The notes: generated by a model from the letters alone, not told the origin. A stretch of DNA of 64,000 bases from Variovorax sp. 54 (GCF_002754375.1 NZ_PEFF01000001.1:2624501-2688500); one strand, 5' to 3'. Positions 49,185 through 61,723 are shown, numbered from the stretch's first letter. Numbers and translations are program-made.

Positions 49185-49278
49185 CGCGACAGCCATTTGG
49201 CCGCCACGGCCAGCGCCATCGGCGGTGGGGTCTCACGCACGGCGCGCGACGCGCCATGCGCCTCGTGCGCCGCGCCGG

Positions 49279-50736
49279 TCACCATGGCAGCGAGTAGGTC
49301 TTGGTGTTGGTGAAGCTCTTCATCGCTTCGAGCACGCCTTCCTTGTAGCCCAGGCCCGAGTCCTTGATGCCGCCGAAGGGCGTGAGCTCCAGGCGGTAGC
49401 CCGGCACTTCGCGCACGTTCACGCTGCCCACGTTCAGCTCGCGGATGAAGCGCGTGATGTAGTCCAGCCGGTTGGTGCAGATCGCCGACGACAGGCCATA
49501 GGCCGTGCCGTTGGAGATGCGGATCGCCTCTTCGATGTTCTTGAAGCGGATCACCGGCGAGACCGGCCCGAAGGTCTCGTGCTTTGCAACGGTCATCTGC
49601 GGGTCCACATGGTCGAGCACCGTCGGCGAGTACAGCGCGCCGCGGCGTTCGTTGCCGTACAGCAGCTTCGCACCGGACTTGATCGCCTCGTTGACCACCG
49701 CCTCGAACTGCTTGGCAGCCGCTTCATCGATCACCGTGCCCATGTCGGTGGCCGGGTCCATCGGGTCGCCGTACTTCAGCGCTTTTGTCTTGGCTACCAG
49801 CAACTCGACGAACTGGTCGGCGACCGACTCGTGCACCAGCATGCGTTTGACTGCTGTGCAGCGCTGGCCCGAGTTCTTGTACGAACCGTTGGCCGCCAGC
49901 GTGGCAGCTTCCTCAATGTCCGCGTCTTCCATCACGATGATCGGATCGTTGCCGCCCAGCTCCAGGATCTGGCGCTTGTAGACCGCCTTGCCCGCGATGT
50001 ACTTGCCGATGGACACGCCACCGGTGAAGGTGACCATGTCCACGTCGGCGTTGGTCAGCAGTTCATCGGCAATCTCGGCCGGGTCACCGGTGATGACCGA
50101 CAGCATCTGTGGCGGCAGGCCCGCCTCGTACAGGATGTCGGCCAGGATGAAGGCCGTCAGCGGCGTCTTCTCGCTGGGCTTGAGCACCATCCGGTTGTTG
50201 GTGGCAATGGAGGGCGCCACCTTGTGGATCACCTGGTTCAGCGGATGGTTGAACGGGGTGATGGCGGTGATGGCGCCCTGCAAGGGCTCGCGCAGCGTGT
50301 AGACCTTGCGGCTCTTGCCATGGTGCGTGAGGTCGCAAGAGAACACCTGACCGTCGTCCACCAGCGCCTGGTTGGCGGCGAACAGCAGCACGTCGGAGGC
50401 GCGGCCCACTTCGTAGAGCGAGTCCTTGCGGCACAGGCCCGATTCGAGCGTGATGGTGCGCGAGATCTCGTCCAGGCGCGAGGCGATGATCTCGCCGGCG
50501 CGCATGAGGATCTTGTAGCGCTCGTAGCGCGTGAGCGTGGGCTTGTAGTCGCGGGCGATGCGCAGGGCATTGCGCACGTCGTCCAGCGTGGCCTTGGGCA
50601 CGGTGGCGATCACTTCACCGGTGTACGGGTAGGTGACGTCGATGGTGCGGTCGCGGTGGACTTTCTCGCCGGCGATGCGCAAGGCTTCGCGGTACACGGT
50701 GCCGGGCTTCAGGGCGGAATGGTCAGACTTGCTCAT
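49279..50736 (-). CDS. phnY: Phosphonoacetaldehyde dehydrogenase
   Basis: A 485-aa NAD-dependent aldehyde dehydrogenase. Catalytic Cys293 is in NSGQRCTAVKR, Glu259 in LELGGNDP, Asn163 in TPFNHP. Overall sequence and position beside phosphonoacetate hydrolase fit phosphonoacetaldehyde dehydrogenase, which makes phosphonoacetate. ATG 50736 chosen over 50751. Converges on dxr. Confidence 0.87.
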   Translation of the reverse strand: MSKSDHSALKPGTVYREALRIAGEKVHRDRTIDVTYPYTGEVIATVPKATLDDVRNALRIARDYKPTLTRYERYKILMRAGEIIASRLDEISRTITLESGLCRKDSLYEVGRASDVLLFAANQALVDDGQVFSCDLTHHGKSRKVYTLREPLQGAITAITPFNHPLNQVIHKVAPSIATNNRMVLKPSEKTPLTAFILADILYEAGLPPQMLSVITGDPAEIADELLTNADVDMVTFTGGVSIGKYIAGKAVYKRQILELGGNDPIIVMEDADIEEAATLAANGSYKNSGQRCTAVKRMLVHESVADQFVELLVAKTKALKYGDPMDPATDMGTVIDEAAAKQFEAVVNEAIKSGAKLLYGNERRGALYSPTVLDHVDPQMTVAKHETFGPVSPVIRFKNIEEAIRISNGTAYGLSSAICTNRLDYITRFIRELNVGSVNVREVPGYRLELTPFGGIKDSGLGYKEGVLEAMKSFTNTKTYSLPW

Positions 50737-50757
50737 GGAATGCTCCGTCAAATAGGT

Positions 50758-53365
<2,608 letters not shown>

Positions 53366-53480
53366 GGTATGTCTCCTTGTCTTGACGGGCGTGGGGCCCG
53401 TGGGGCCGGCTCGAAATGGCCGGCATCGCTGTCTGTCTTGCCTTACTGACTCTCTTGTCTCGCTGCGCAGTCCCTGCCTG

Positions 53481-54575
53481 TCAGGCCAACGCCGCCGCGC
53501 CGATGAAGTTCTTGCCGCGCGCGCCGTCCATGGCACGCGCGATCATGGCCGCCGCTTCGCTGTCCGCAACGCCATAGTCGGCAAACTCGGTCTTCACGCC
53601 AAGCCCCTGCAGGAATGCCCGCAGGCGCTGTGTGGCGGTCGCCAGGTCGGGGCCGAAGATCAGCTGCAGCGTCTGGTCGCGGTCGGGCGAGCGGGCCCAG
53701 GCTTTCTCCAGCACGAGGGGCAGCGTGAACGAGCACGCGATGCCGTGGGCCAGGCCGTGGCGCAGCGTCATCTCGTACGAGATGGAATGCGCCAGCGCCG
53801 TCTTGGTGTTGGAAAACGCCATGCCGGCCTTCAGCGCGGCCAGTGCCATGCGCTCGCGCAGGTCGAGGTTGTCCAGGTCTTTCAGCAGCGCCGGCAGGCA
53901 GTCGAAGATGTCGCGCACGGCCGACACGGCGAAGGTGTCGGAGACCGGGTTGGCGTTGACGTTCCAGATGGCTTCCAGCGCATGGGACAGCGCATCGAGC
54001 CCCGTCGACACCGTGGTGCCCGCCGGCACCGTGCGCATGAGCTCGGGGTCGACGATGGCGGCCTCGGGCCAGGTGGCATCCAGGTGCAGCGAATACTTCT
54101 TCTGGTTGCCGGCGTCCCAGATGGTGGCCCAGGGCGTTACTTCGCTGCCGGTGCCGGCGGTGGTCGGCACGGCGATCAGCGGCTTGACGCTGGCGGGCAC
54201 GAAGGGCTTGCCGGTGGCCAGCAGCGCGACGAGCTCGTCGAACTGCCCGTTGGCCGTGCCCACCATCAGGGCCTTGGCCGTGTCGATGGCGCTGCCGCCG
54301 CCCACCGCCACGATGGCGTCGCAGGGTGCGTCCGACTGCCAGAAGCGGTTGTACAGGTCGCGCAGCTGGGCGACGTCGGGGTTGGGGCGCACGTCGTCGA
54401 TGACGGTGACGAGCGCGTCGCCCAACAGCGTCTGCAGGCGATCGACCAGGCCGAGCCCGCGGGCTTCGGGGAAGGTGACGAGCGCGACGCGGCGGCCCGC
54501 CAGGAGCGAGGGCAGCCGTTCGAGGCTGCCTCGCCCGGAATGAATGGACACGGGGTTGCGGTAAGCGTGGGGCAT
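53481..54575 (-). CDS. Iron-containing alcohol dehydrogenase, perhaps a phosphonoacetaldehyde reductase / hydroxyethylphosphonate dehydrogenase
   Basis: A 364-aa group III dehydrogenase. Nucleotide motif VGGGSAIDTAKA; VPTTAGTGSEVTPWA; iron ligands in STGLDALSHALE and LRHGLAHGIACSF. Relatives act on phosphonoacetaldehyde, so in this locus it may oxidise 2-hydroxyethylphosphonate to phosphonoacetaldehyde, but the substrate is inferred from neighbours alone. First gene of the leftward operon; GGAGA precedes ATG 54575 by 9 bases. Confidence 0.82.
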   Translation of the reverse strand: MPHAYRNPVSIHSGRGSLERLPSLLAGRRVALVTFPEARGLGLVDRLQTLLGDALVTVIDDVRPNPDVAQLRDLYNRFWQSDAPCDAIVAVGGGSAIDTAKALMVGTANGQFDELVALLATGKPFVPASVKPLIAVPTTAGTGSEVTPWATIWDAGNQKKYSLHLDATWPEAAIVDPELMRTVPAGTTVSTGLDALSHALEAIWNVNANPVSDTFAVSAVRDIFDCLPALLKDLDNLDLRERMALAALKAGMAFSNTKTALAHSISYEMTLRHGLAHGIACSFTLPLVLEKAWARSPDRDQTLQLIFGPDLATATQRLRAFLQGLGVKTEFADYGVADSEAAAMIARAMDGARGKNFIGAAALA

Positions 54576-54674
54576 GTTTTTTGTCTCCGGTTTCTGTCTG
54601 GGCCGCAGTGTCGAAGCGGCGCGCCGGAGCGTCCAATCGCATTTCGCGCGTGCAACCGGTCCAAAACCGATGGA

Positions 54675-54686
54675 TACCTTGGGGTA
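54675..54686. promoter_or_regulatory. Candidate LysR-type binding site
   Basis: The partly palindromic TACCTTGGGGTA lies in the 155-bp gap between the iron dehydrogenase and the divergent LysR gene, 45 bp before the LysR start. It resembles the T-Nx-A core of LysR sites but with N10 rather than N11. Confidence 0.3.
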
Positions 54687-54730
54687 AGCCTGCATAGGCG
54701 CAGACGCCGCATCTGAGAGAGGCTCGGCGC

Positions 54731-55654
54731 ATGCCCCACGGCACCGACGACCCTCACGACCGCCCCATGTTTCACCAGTACTACAAGTGGATCCGCTGCT
54801 TCCACGCCGTCGCCAAGACCGGCGGCTTCACCACGGCCGCGCGCTACCTGCACATCGGCCAGCCCACCGTGACCGACCAGGTCAAGGCGCTCGAGGAGCG
54901 CTTCAACGTCGAGCTGTTTTTGCGCAGCGGGCGCGCCGTGCGGCTCACGGCCGCGGGTGAGCAGCTGTATGCGATCACGCAGGGCCTGTTCGGGCAGGAA
55001 GAAGAGGCGATGCAGTTCCTGCAGCGCGCCCACAAGCTGCGCACGGGGCTGGTGCGCGTGGGCGCGGTGTCGCCGCCCATTGCGCTGGAGCTGGCGCGCA
55101 GCTTCAAGCGCAGCCATGCCGGGCTCGACCTGACGGTGTCGATCGGCTCCGAGGCCTCCACGCTCAGCGGGCTGCAGGACTTCGACATCGACGTCGGCAT
55201 CCTCGTCGAGCCGCCCGAGATCGAAGGCCTGCACCAGGTGCCGTACCGCGTGGAGCGCATCGTGGCCGTGGTGCCCGCGAAGCACCCGTGGGCCAAGAAA
55301 CGCACCATCGCCACGCGCGACATCGCGGGCGAGCCCGTGATCCTGCGCGAGCCCGGTTCCAAGACGCGCCATCGCGTCGAGCGCGCCTGCGCGCAGCAGA
55401 GCGTGCAGATGAACTGCGTGATGGAGATCAACAGCCGCGAGGCCATCCTGCATGCCGTGGCCAACGGCATGGGCGTGGGCTTCGTGACGCAGATCGAGTG
55501 CATTCCGCTGCCCGGCCTGAAGGTGGTGGAGATCGACGACGCCGAGCTCTCGATCAGCTACTCGCTGTGCTGCCTCGCGGTGCGCAAGGACCGGCCGCTG
55601 ATCCGCGCGCTGTTCGACGTGGCGCAGCAGGACGACGACAAGACGGCCGACTGA
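54731..55654 (+). CDS. LysR-family transcriptional regulator of the phosphonate locus
   Basis: A 307-aa regulator with the N-terminal winged helix (about 14-75, FTTAARYLHIGQPTVTDQVKAL) and a periplasmic-binding-like effector domain. GAGAGG stands upstream of ATG 54731; MFHQYYKWI at 54767 is an alternative start. It is divergent from the operon, as is typical when it activates it in response to a phosphonate. Confidence 0.9.
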   Translation: MPHGTDDPHDRPMFHQYYKWIRCFHAVAKTGGFTTAARYLHIGQPTVTDQVKALEERFNVELFLRSGRAVRLTAAGEQLYAITQGLFGQEEEAMQFLQRAHKLRTGLVRVGAVSPPIALELARSFKRSHAGLDLTVSIGSEASTLSGLQDFDIDVGILVEPPEIEGLHQVPYRVERIVAVVPAKHPWAKKRTIATRDIAGEPVILREPGSKTRHRVERACAQQSVQMNCVMEINSREAILHAVANGMGVGFVTQIECIPLPGLKVVEIDDAELSISYSLCCLAVRKDRPLIRALFDVAQQDDDKTAD

Positions 55655-55735
55655 GCGGGGTCTCGTCGCGGGCGGCACACCCCGCGGCGGGCTTCTTCGC
55701 TATCCTGCCGTCTGGCCTCAGACGAAGGATCGACC

Positions 55736-57295
55736 TTGAACTTGCACCCCGCCCTCCAGGACGCCGCCGCGCGCGACTTCGGCACCCTTGCCGACCTGGT
55801 CCGCCTCCACGCCCAGAACACGCCCGATCGCCCCGCGCTGGCCGATGCGCAGCAGACGCTCGACTACCGCGCGCTCGACGCACTCATGGACCGCATCGCC
55901 GCCGCCCTGCAGCGCGACGGCCTGCGCGCCGGCGACGCCATCGCGGTCTGCGCCGCCTCGTCGGTGCCCTATGCCGCCGTGTTCCTCGGCGCGCTGCGCG
56001 CGGGCGTCGCGGTGGCCCCGCTGGCCCCCGGCTCGGCGCCCGCCAGCCTGGCACGCATGATCTCCGACGCCGACGCGCGCCTGCTGTTCACCGACGCCTC
56101 GGCCGCCGAGGTGGTGGGCGCCGCGCAGGCCGCGGGCCTGCCGCACATCGCGCTCGACGGCTCCGATGTCGGCCGCGCCCTCGACGACTGGCTCGCCGCG
56201 CCCGGCACGAAGCCGGAGCCCGTCGACGTGCAGCCCGGCTGGGCCTTCAACATCATCTATTCGTCGGGCACCACCGGCGAGCCCAAGGGCATCGTGCAGG
56301 GCCACGGCATGCGCTGGTCGCACATCCAGCGCGGCGCCAAGTACGAGTACGGCCCCGAGACGGTCACGCTGCTGTCGACGCCGCTGTACTCCAACACCAC
56401 GCTGGTCGTGTTCTTCCCCACGATCGCCTTCGGCGGCTGCGTGGTGCTGATGCCCAAGTTCGACGCGCAGGGCTACCTGCAGCTGGCCGTGCAGCACCAT
56501 GTGACGCACACCATGCTCGTGCCGGTGCAGTACCAGCGCCTGATGGCGCACCCGCGCTTCGACGCGCACGACCTCTCGACCTTCCGCCACAAGTTCAGCA
56601 CCAGCGCGCCCTTCAACGCGGCGCTCAAGGCCGACGTGCTCCAGCGCTGGCCCGGCGGGCTGGTCGAGTTCTACGGCATGACCGAAGGCGGCGGCACCTG
56701 CATCCTCGAGGCGCACCTGAACCCGACCAAGCTGCACACCGTGGGCCAGCCCGCGCCGGGCAGCGACATCCGCCTGATCGACGAAGAAGGCAACGAGCTG
56801 CCGCAGGGCGACACCGAGGTGGCCGGCGAGGTGGTGGGCCACTCGGCCGGCATGATGACCGGCTACCACCGCCAGCCCGAGAAGACGCGCGAGGCCGAGT
56901 GGTTCGACGCCACCGGCAAGCGCTTCATCCGCACCGGCGACGTGGGCCGCTTCGACGCCGACGGTTTTCTCACGCTGTTCGACCGCAAGAAGGACATGAT
57001 CATCAGCGGCGGCTTCAACATCTACCCCAGCGACCTCGAAGGCGTGCTGCGCGGCCATGTGGCGGTGGCCGACGTGGCGGTGATCGGCGTGCCGTCCGAG
57101 CAGTGGGGCGAGACGCCCGTGGCCTTCGTGGTGCGCCGGGAAGGCGACGCCACCACCGAAGACGCGCTGCTGCAGTGGGCCAACGCACAGGTCGGCAAAA
57201 CGCAACGGCTGGCGCGCCTGCGCTTCATCGACGAGCTGCCGCGCAGCGCGATCGGCAAGGTGCTCAAGCGCGAGCTGCGCGACCTGAGTGCCTGA
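55736..57295 (+). CDS. AMP-dependent acyl-CoA synthetase/ligase
   Basis: A 519-aa ANL-superfamily enzyme that activates a carboxylic acid as acyl-AMP and then as CoA thioester. AMP motif IIYSSGTTGEPKGIV; VEFYGMTEGG; hinge GDVGRFDADGFLTLFDRKKD; catalytic Lys in SAIGKVLKREL. The start is TTG 55736, preceded by AAGGA 6 bases upstream; the usual N-terminus MNLHPALQD fits. Followed directly by an anion-transporter gene, so substrate uptake and activation are probably linked. Substrate unknown. Confidence 0.88.
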   Translation: MNLHPALQDAAARDFGTLADLVRLHAQNTPDRPALADAQQTLDYRALDALMDRIAAALQRDGLRAGDAIAVCAASSVPYAAVFLGALRAGVAVAPLAPGSAPASLARMISDADARLLFTDASAAEVVGAAQAAGLPHIALDGSDVGRALDDWLAAPGTKPEPVDVQPGWAFNIIYSSGTTGEPKGIVQGHGMRWSHIQRGAKYEYGPETVTLLSTPLYSNTTLVVFFPTIAFGGCVVLMPKFDAQGYLQLAVQHHVTHTMLVPVQYQRLMAHPRFDAHDLSTFRHKFSTSAPFNAALKADVLQRWPGGLVEFYGMTEGGGTCILEAHLNPTKLHTVGQPAPGSDIRLIDEEGNELPQGDTEVAGEVVGHSAGMMTGYHRQPEKTREAEWFDATGKRFIRTGDVGRFDADGFLTLFDRKKDMIISGGFNIYPSDLEGVLRGHVAVADVAVIGVPSEQWGETPVAFVVRREGDATTEDALLQWANAQVGKTQRLARLRFIDELPRSAIGKVLKRELRDLSA

Positions 57296-58423
57296 GTGAG
57301 CGCATCGCCGGTTGCTGACAATGCCGCGCCGCCCGAACAGGGCGGCGGCAACGGCCTGCTGTGGGTGCTCGTGGCCGTCGCGGTGGTGTTCGCCTTCGTG
57401 CGCCCGCGCGCGCCGATGGACTGGCTGCAGCTGGTCGACTGGCAGACCGTGGGCGCGCTCGCGGGCCTGCTGGCCATCACGCAGGGCGTCGAGAAGAGCG
57501 GCATGCTGCAGGCCGCCGCGCGGCGCCTGCTCGCCCACACGCACAGCGAGCGCGGCCTGGCCATGGCGCTCACGGCCACGGCCGCGCTGCTGTCGGCGCT
57601 GGTCACCAACGACGTGAGCCTGTTCCTGCTGGTGCCGCTCACGCGCGTGCTGGCCGTGCAGGCGCACCTGCCGCTGGCGCGGCTGGTGGTGCTGCAGGCG
57701 CTGGCCGTCAACGCGGGCTCGGCGCTCACGCCCATCGGCAACCCGCAGAACCTGTACCTGTGGCACCGCTCGGGCGAGAGCTTCTTCGGCTTCATGGCCA
57801 TGATGGGCCCGACCGTGGCGATCATGTTGTTCTGGCTGTTCGTCGCCGTGTGGTGGCTGGTGCCGCGCACGCCGATCGCGCTGCGCGAAGAGACCGAGGC
57901 CGCGCCCGTGCAGCCGCGCCTGCTGGCGCTGGCCGGCGTGCTGTTCGTCGGCTTCGTGGTCGCGCTCGACCGCCACTGGCTTTTGCCCGGCCTGGGCGTG
58001 GTGTTCGGCGTGCTGCTGCTCACCTACCCGCGCGTGCTGCGCGGCATCGACTGGGCGCTGCTGGCGATCATTGCGCTGATGTTCGTCGACCTGCGCCAGG
58101 CTGCCGAGCTGCCCGCCGTGGCGGCGCTGCTGGGCCACTGGCCCATCGGCGAAGGCTGGCGCGCCTACCTCGCGGCCATTGCGGCCTCGCAGGTCATCAG
58201 CAACGTGCCGGCGGCGATTCTGCTCGACCGCTACGTGCACGACCTGCCCGCGCTCGCGGCCGGCGTGAGCGTGGGCGGCTTCGGCTGCGTGCTGGGCTCG
58301 CTGGCGAACCTCATCGCGCTGCGGCTGGCCAAGCTGCCGCATGGGCTGCGCGAGTTCCACCGCATCAGCATTCCGTTTTTGCTGGTGTGCGCGGCCTCGG
58401 CGCTGCTGCTGCGGCTGGGGTGA
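57296..58423 (+). CDS. Anion/cation transporter of the ArsB-NhaD / CitMHS superfamily
   Basis: A 375-aa membrane protein with ten or so helices. Repeated half motifs are LVTNDVSLFLLVPL, GSALTPIGNPQNLYLW and QVISNVPAAILL, LGSLANLIALRL, as in the ion transporter superfamily. Starts with GTG immediately after the stop of the ligase gene. Possible carboxylate carrier for the ligase's substrate. Confidence 0.85.
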   Translation: MSASPVADNAAPPEQGGGNGLLWVLVAVAVVFAFVRPRAPMDWLQLVDWQTVGALAGLLAITQGVEKSGMLQAAARRLLAHTHSERGLAMALTATAALLSALVTNDVSLFLLVPLTRVLAVQAHLPLARLVVLQALAVNAGSALTPIGNPQNLYLWHRSGESFFGFMAMMGPTVAIMLFWLFVAVWWLVPRTPIALREETEAAPVQPRLLALAGVLFVGFVVALDRHWLLPGLGVVFGVLLLTYPRVLRGIDWALLAIIALMFVDLRQAAELPAVAALLGHWPIGEGWRAYLAAIAASQVISNVPAAILLDRYVHDLPALAAGVSVGGFGCVLGSLANLIALRLAKLPHGLREFHRISIPFLLVCAASALLLRLG

Positions 58424-58463
58424 TGACAGGCGGCGGGGCGGCGCGGACAATCGGTTCCGCGTC

Positions 58464-59156
58464 ATGAACACCTCCGCCCCCGTCCTCTCGTTGCGCGACT
58501 ACACCCAGTCTCGCGGCAGCCACGCGCACGACCACTTCCAGGTGCTGCTCGGGCTCGACGGCGTGCTCGAGATCGAAGTCGAAGGCCGCGGCTCGGGCAT
58601 CGGCACGGGCCAGGCCCAGGTGGTCGCACCCGGCGACCGTCACGACTTCGAGGCCCGGCGCGGCGGCAGCGTCTGCCTGGTGCTCGACACGCCGCATGCC
58701 CCGTGGGCACGCTGCGTCGAACAGCCGCCGACCGACGCGCCCCGGCTGCATGCGCTGGCCCGCTACCTCGCGCACTGCCTGCAGCAACCGCAGCACGCGG
58801 CCCTCGCCCTGCAGCACGGCCCTGCGCTGCTGCTCGAAGCCTGGGGCATCGTCGCCCCTTCGGTCGCAGACACGCGCCGCCGCCGCATCGACTGGCCCGC
58901 CCTCGCGGCCTGGGCGCAGGCGAACTGGCACCGGCCGCTGGGCGTCGCCGACCTGGCCGAGGTCGCCTGCCTGAGCCCCAGCCAGTTCGCGCAGCGCTGC
59001 CGCGAGGAACAGGGCCAGAGCGCGATGCTCTGGCTGCGCACGCTGCGGCTGGCCCACGCGCGCGAACTGCGGCTCGAAGGCCTGAGCGTGGCCGAGACGG
59101 CGCGCCGCACGGGCTACCGGTCGCCGTCGGCGCTCACGGCCGCGCTGCGCCGCTGA
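58464..59156 (+). CDS. AraC-family transcriptional regulator
   Basis: A 230-aa protein: N-terminal cupin (about 10-90, VLLGLDGVLEIEVEG, VVAPGDRHDF) and a C-terminal pair of helix-turn-helices (GVADLAEVACLSPSQFAQRC; SVAETARRTGYRSPSALTAAL). Short form of the family. ATG 58464 chosen since the cupin starts there. It may regulate the exporter gene downstream. Confidence 0.87.
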   Translation: MNTSAPVLSLRDYTQSRGSHAHDHFQVLLGLDGVLEIEVEGRGSGIGTGQAQVVAPGDRHDFEARRGGSVCLVLDTPHAPWARCVEQPPTDAPRLHALARYLAHCLQQPQHAALALQHGPALLLEAWGIVAPSVADTRRRRIDWPALAAWAQANWHRPLGVADLAEVACLSPSQFAQRCREEQGQSAMLWLRTLRLAHARELRLEGLSVAETARRTGYRSPSALTAALRR

Positions 59157-59220
59157 CTCCGTCGTTGCGCGACGACGCACCGTCGGGCCGCGACGAGCGC
59201 GGCGCGTAGCCTCGGCGTCC

Positions 59221-60072
59221 ATGCCCGCCACCTTCTACGCCCTGCTCGCCATCGCGCTGTGGGCCACGCTCGCCGCCTTCGGCACCGCGCTGTCGCACCT
59301 GCCGCCGTTCCTTTTGACCGGGCTGGCGCTGATCATCGGCAGCGTGCCGAGCTGGCCGCTGGTGCTGCGCGACCGCGGCGCCTGGCGCGTGCCGCCGCGC
59401 ACGCTGGCGCTCGGGGTGTACGGCCTCTTCGGTTTTCACTTCCTGCTGTTCATCGCGCTGCGGCATGCGCCGCCGGTCGAGGCCAACCTCGTCAACTACC
59501 TCTGGCCGCTGCTCATGGTGGTGCTGGCGCCGGTGCTGCTGCCGGGCGTGTCGCTGCGCCCGCTGCACGTGGTGGCGGCGCTGCTGGGTTTTGCAGGCGC
59601 GGCCATCGCGATCCTCGGTGCGCGCAGCGGCGGCGCCGCACTGCCCGGCGCGCCCGCCACGTACTGGGGCTTCCTGCCCGCGGCCGGCTCGGCCTTCATC
59701 TGGGCCAGCTACTCGCTGTGGACGAAGCGCGTCACGCCCTTCCCCACCTCGGCCATCGGCCTGTTCGGACTGGTGTCGGGCGCGCTCTCGCTGGCCTGCC
59801 ATGCACTGCTGGAGCCTGCCGTCGCGCTCTCGGCGAAAGACTGGCTGCTGGTCGCGCTGTGCGGCCTGGGCCCCTTGGGCGCGGCCTTCTTCGTGTGGGA
59901 CATGGCGCTCAAGCGCGGCGACGCGCGGCAGATCGGCATCCTCAGCTACCTCACGCCGCTGGCCTCCACCGCGCTGCTGCTGGCCACGACCGGCCGGGCG
60001 CTCACGGCCAGCATCGCGCTGGCGGCGGCGCTCATCATCTCGGCCGCCGTGATGGGCACGCGTGCGAAATGA
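59221..60072 (+). CDS. EamA-family drug/metabolite exporter (YddG-like)
   Basis: A 283-aa protein with ten membrane helices in two EamA repeats. The segments LVNYLWPLLMVVLAP and AFIWASYSLWTKR resemble YddG, an exporter of aromatic amino acids. Divergence from known substrates leaves the cargo open. 64 bp after the AraC gene. Confidence 0.87.
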   Translation: MPATFYALLAIALWATLAAFGTALSHLPPFLLTGLALIIGSVPSWPLVLRDRGAWRVPPRTLALGVYGLFGFHFLLFIALRHAPPVEANLVNYLWPLLMVVLAPVLLPGVSLRPLHVVAALLGFAGAAIAILGARSGGAALPGAPATYWGFLPAAGSAFIWASYSLWTKRVTPFPTSAIGLFGLVSGALSLACHALLEPAVALSAKDWLLVALCGLGPLGAAFFVWDMALKRGDARQIGILSYLTPLASTALLLATTGRALTASIALAAALIISAAVMGTRAK

Positions 60073-60151
60073 GACAAATCAGGGCGATGCCCGACAGAGC
60101 TTGTCGTTTTTTGTGGCTAGAGTGGAGGCTCAGGAAAAAGGAGTCACCCCC

Positions 60152-60481
60152 ATGGATCAGAAGAACAACAAGACCGAGGATTTCGAGATCACGCCCAAGC
60201 TGGTGTTCGACATGAACCTGGCGCTGTACCTCGACCTGGTGGCCGCGCTGGAGGGCGCGGGCGCCGTTACCTACCGGCAGATGGCGGCGCGGGTCCTGAA
60301 CATCAGCATGGACGCCCGCACCGACGGCGACACCCACCTGTCGACCGTGCTCGAAGGCATCGCCCAGGGCTTTGCAGGCCACGGCGACGGCCTCTCGATC
60401 GAACTGCTGAAGGCCGCGCGCGGGCTGCGGGAGGACGATGCGATGGGGGATATTCCGATGCGGCCCAACCTGGACGATTGA
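60152..60481 (+). CDS. Small hypothetical protein
   Basis: A 109-aa acidic, mainly helical soluble protein starting MDQKNNKTEDFEITPKLVFD. No domain recognised. AGGAG 9 bases before ATG 60152 decides the start over the earlier ATG at 60062, which overlaps the exporter gene. Confidence 0.75.
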   Translation: MDQKNNKTEDFEITPKLVFDMNLALYLDLVAALEGAGAVTYRQMAARVLNISMDARTDGDTHLSTVLEGIAQGFAGHGDGLSIELLKAARGLREDDAMGDIPMRPNLDD

Positions 60482-60562
60482 CCCGTCGCCTGCGGCATCG
60501 ATCTCCGGCGGCCGATGCGCCGTGCAATCGGCGGGGCGAGGCGACGCTGCCGCTTTCACCGC

Positions 60563-61723
60563 TCAAGGCGACTTCCTGACTGGCAAAGGCCGCCCCACCC
60601 GTTCCAGTACCTCCTGCGGCCAGATGACCTTGCGCATGGTCATGTGGCTGATCCAGTTGCACAGCGCCCACAGGGTGAAGAACGGCAACGTCACAGGAAA
60701 AAGGAGCAGAAAAAGAACGGTCGGAAAACGGTTGGTTCTCCACCACCAGCCCAGCTTGGGCCCGAAGGGGCTGACCACGCCCATGCTTTGCCACAAGCTG
60801 CGGGGGCGCTCGAAGATTTGAAGCTGCTCGCCCTGCGGAACACCAGGCCCCCCGTCTTCCATGAAGCGACGGATGTGCTCCCACAGCATCGGCACGGTGT
60901 ACTCGCCCATGCCCAGGCTGTTGCCCACATCGAATTCATCAAGCAGGCGGCCCTCCTTTTCGTCGGGCTTGCGGTAGCCGCGCACCACCAGCGTCAGGCT
61001 GTGCAGGCGCGAGAGGGCCTGGCCAGTGGATGCCAACGTCACACGGTGTTCGGCCGTGATGCAGGCCCAGTCGTATTCCACCGCCTGCAGCGCGATGGGT
61101 TTGAGGCGCATGCGCTGCCACCCGCTGTCGGCAGAACCGTCGAGCGGCGGAAACAGGCGATAGACCTTGCGGTGCTTGCGGTCGAAGACGGTCGGCTCGT
61201 CCTCGGGGGCAAAAAGGTCCATGCGCAAGAAGAAAAGGTACCAGCGAGGAAAAACGTAGAAAGCCAGGAATGCAATGACCACCATCTCCAGCGCCAGGAA
61301 CGGATGCCGCCAGGACGTGAACACGCTCAATATTCCCGAGGAAACCGCCATCCAGAGGGCCCATGTCTGGACGACAACGCCGGCCGCCACGCTCATCAAT
61401 GCAAATCCGCGCATCTGTGCGGATGCCCCCGGTTGCTGAAGCACGATCGCATCCTTGAACACCGCCACCACATTGTTCATGGCACTGGGCTCGTCGCTGG
61501 CGCGCTTGTTCTTTCTGAAACGCTCCAGCACGCCATTGAGCGCCTGGTCGTCTACCGTGTTCGGCGCAGGCTCGACGCCTTGCAGCAGCGCGATGGCTGG
61601 TGCCACGAACTCACCATGCTTGAGCACGTTCAGCTTCCTCCGGTGCAGCTGTATCGTGCTGCATTTTCTTGAAAATCGCCCCATCAGGGCTCGATGGGTC
61701 TGGGTGCGCAGATTCTGGGCCAC
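60563..61723 (-). CDS. Uncharacterised membrane protein (DUF6708-like), copy A
   Basis: A 386-aa protein (or 373 aa from ATG 61684). It has two membrane hairpins, about residues 92-150 and 325-355, around a hydrophilic middle with VFDRKHRKVYRLFP. The end WPQEVLERVGRPLP recurs in the neighbouring gene at 61893-62768. Similar proteins are known as a DUF, which I think is DUF6708; some lie near type VI secretion genes, but none are seen here. Start unsure: neither ATG has a good Shine-Dalgarno sequence, and ATG 61684 overlaps a stop TGA of a short frame. Confidence 0.7.
   Translation of the reverse strand: MAQNLRTQTHRALMGRFSRKCSTIQLHRRKLNVLKHGEFVAPAIALLQGVEPAPNTVDDQALNGVLERFRKNKRASDEPSAMNNVVAVFKDAIVLQQPGASAQMRGFALMSVAAGVVVQTWALWMAVSSGILSVFTSWRHPFLALEMVVIAFLAFYVFPRWYLFFLRMDLFAPEDEPTVFDRKHRKVYRLFPPLDGSADSGWQRMRLKPIALQAVEYDWACITAEHRVTLASTGQALSRLHSLTLVVRGYRKPDEKEGRLLDEFDVGNSLGMGEYTVPMLWEHIRRFMEDGGPGVPQGEQLQIFERPRSLWQSMGVVSPFGPKLGWWWRTNRFPTVLFLLLFPVTLPFFTLWALCNWISHMTMRKVIWPQEVLERVGRPLPVRKSP

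Noticed and set aside
55718..58471. A 917-codon open frame opposite the ligase and transporter genes
   Set aside because: Shadow frame with Arg/His/Gln-rich sequence and no domain; sense genes are clear.
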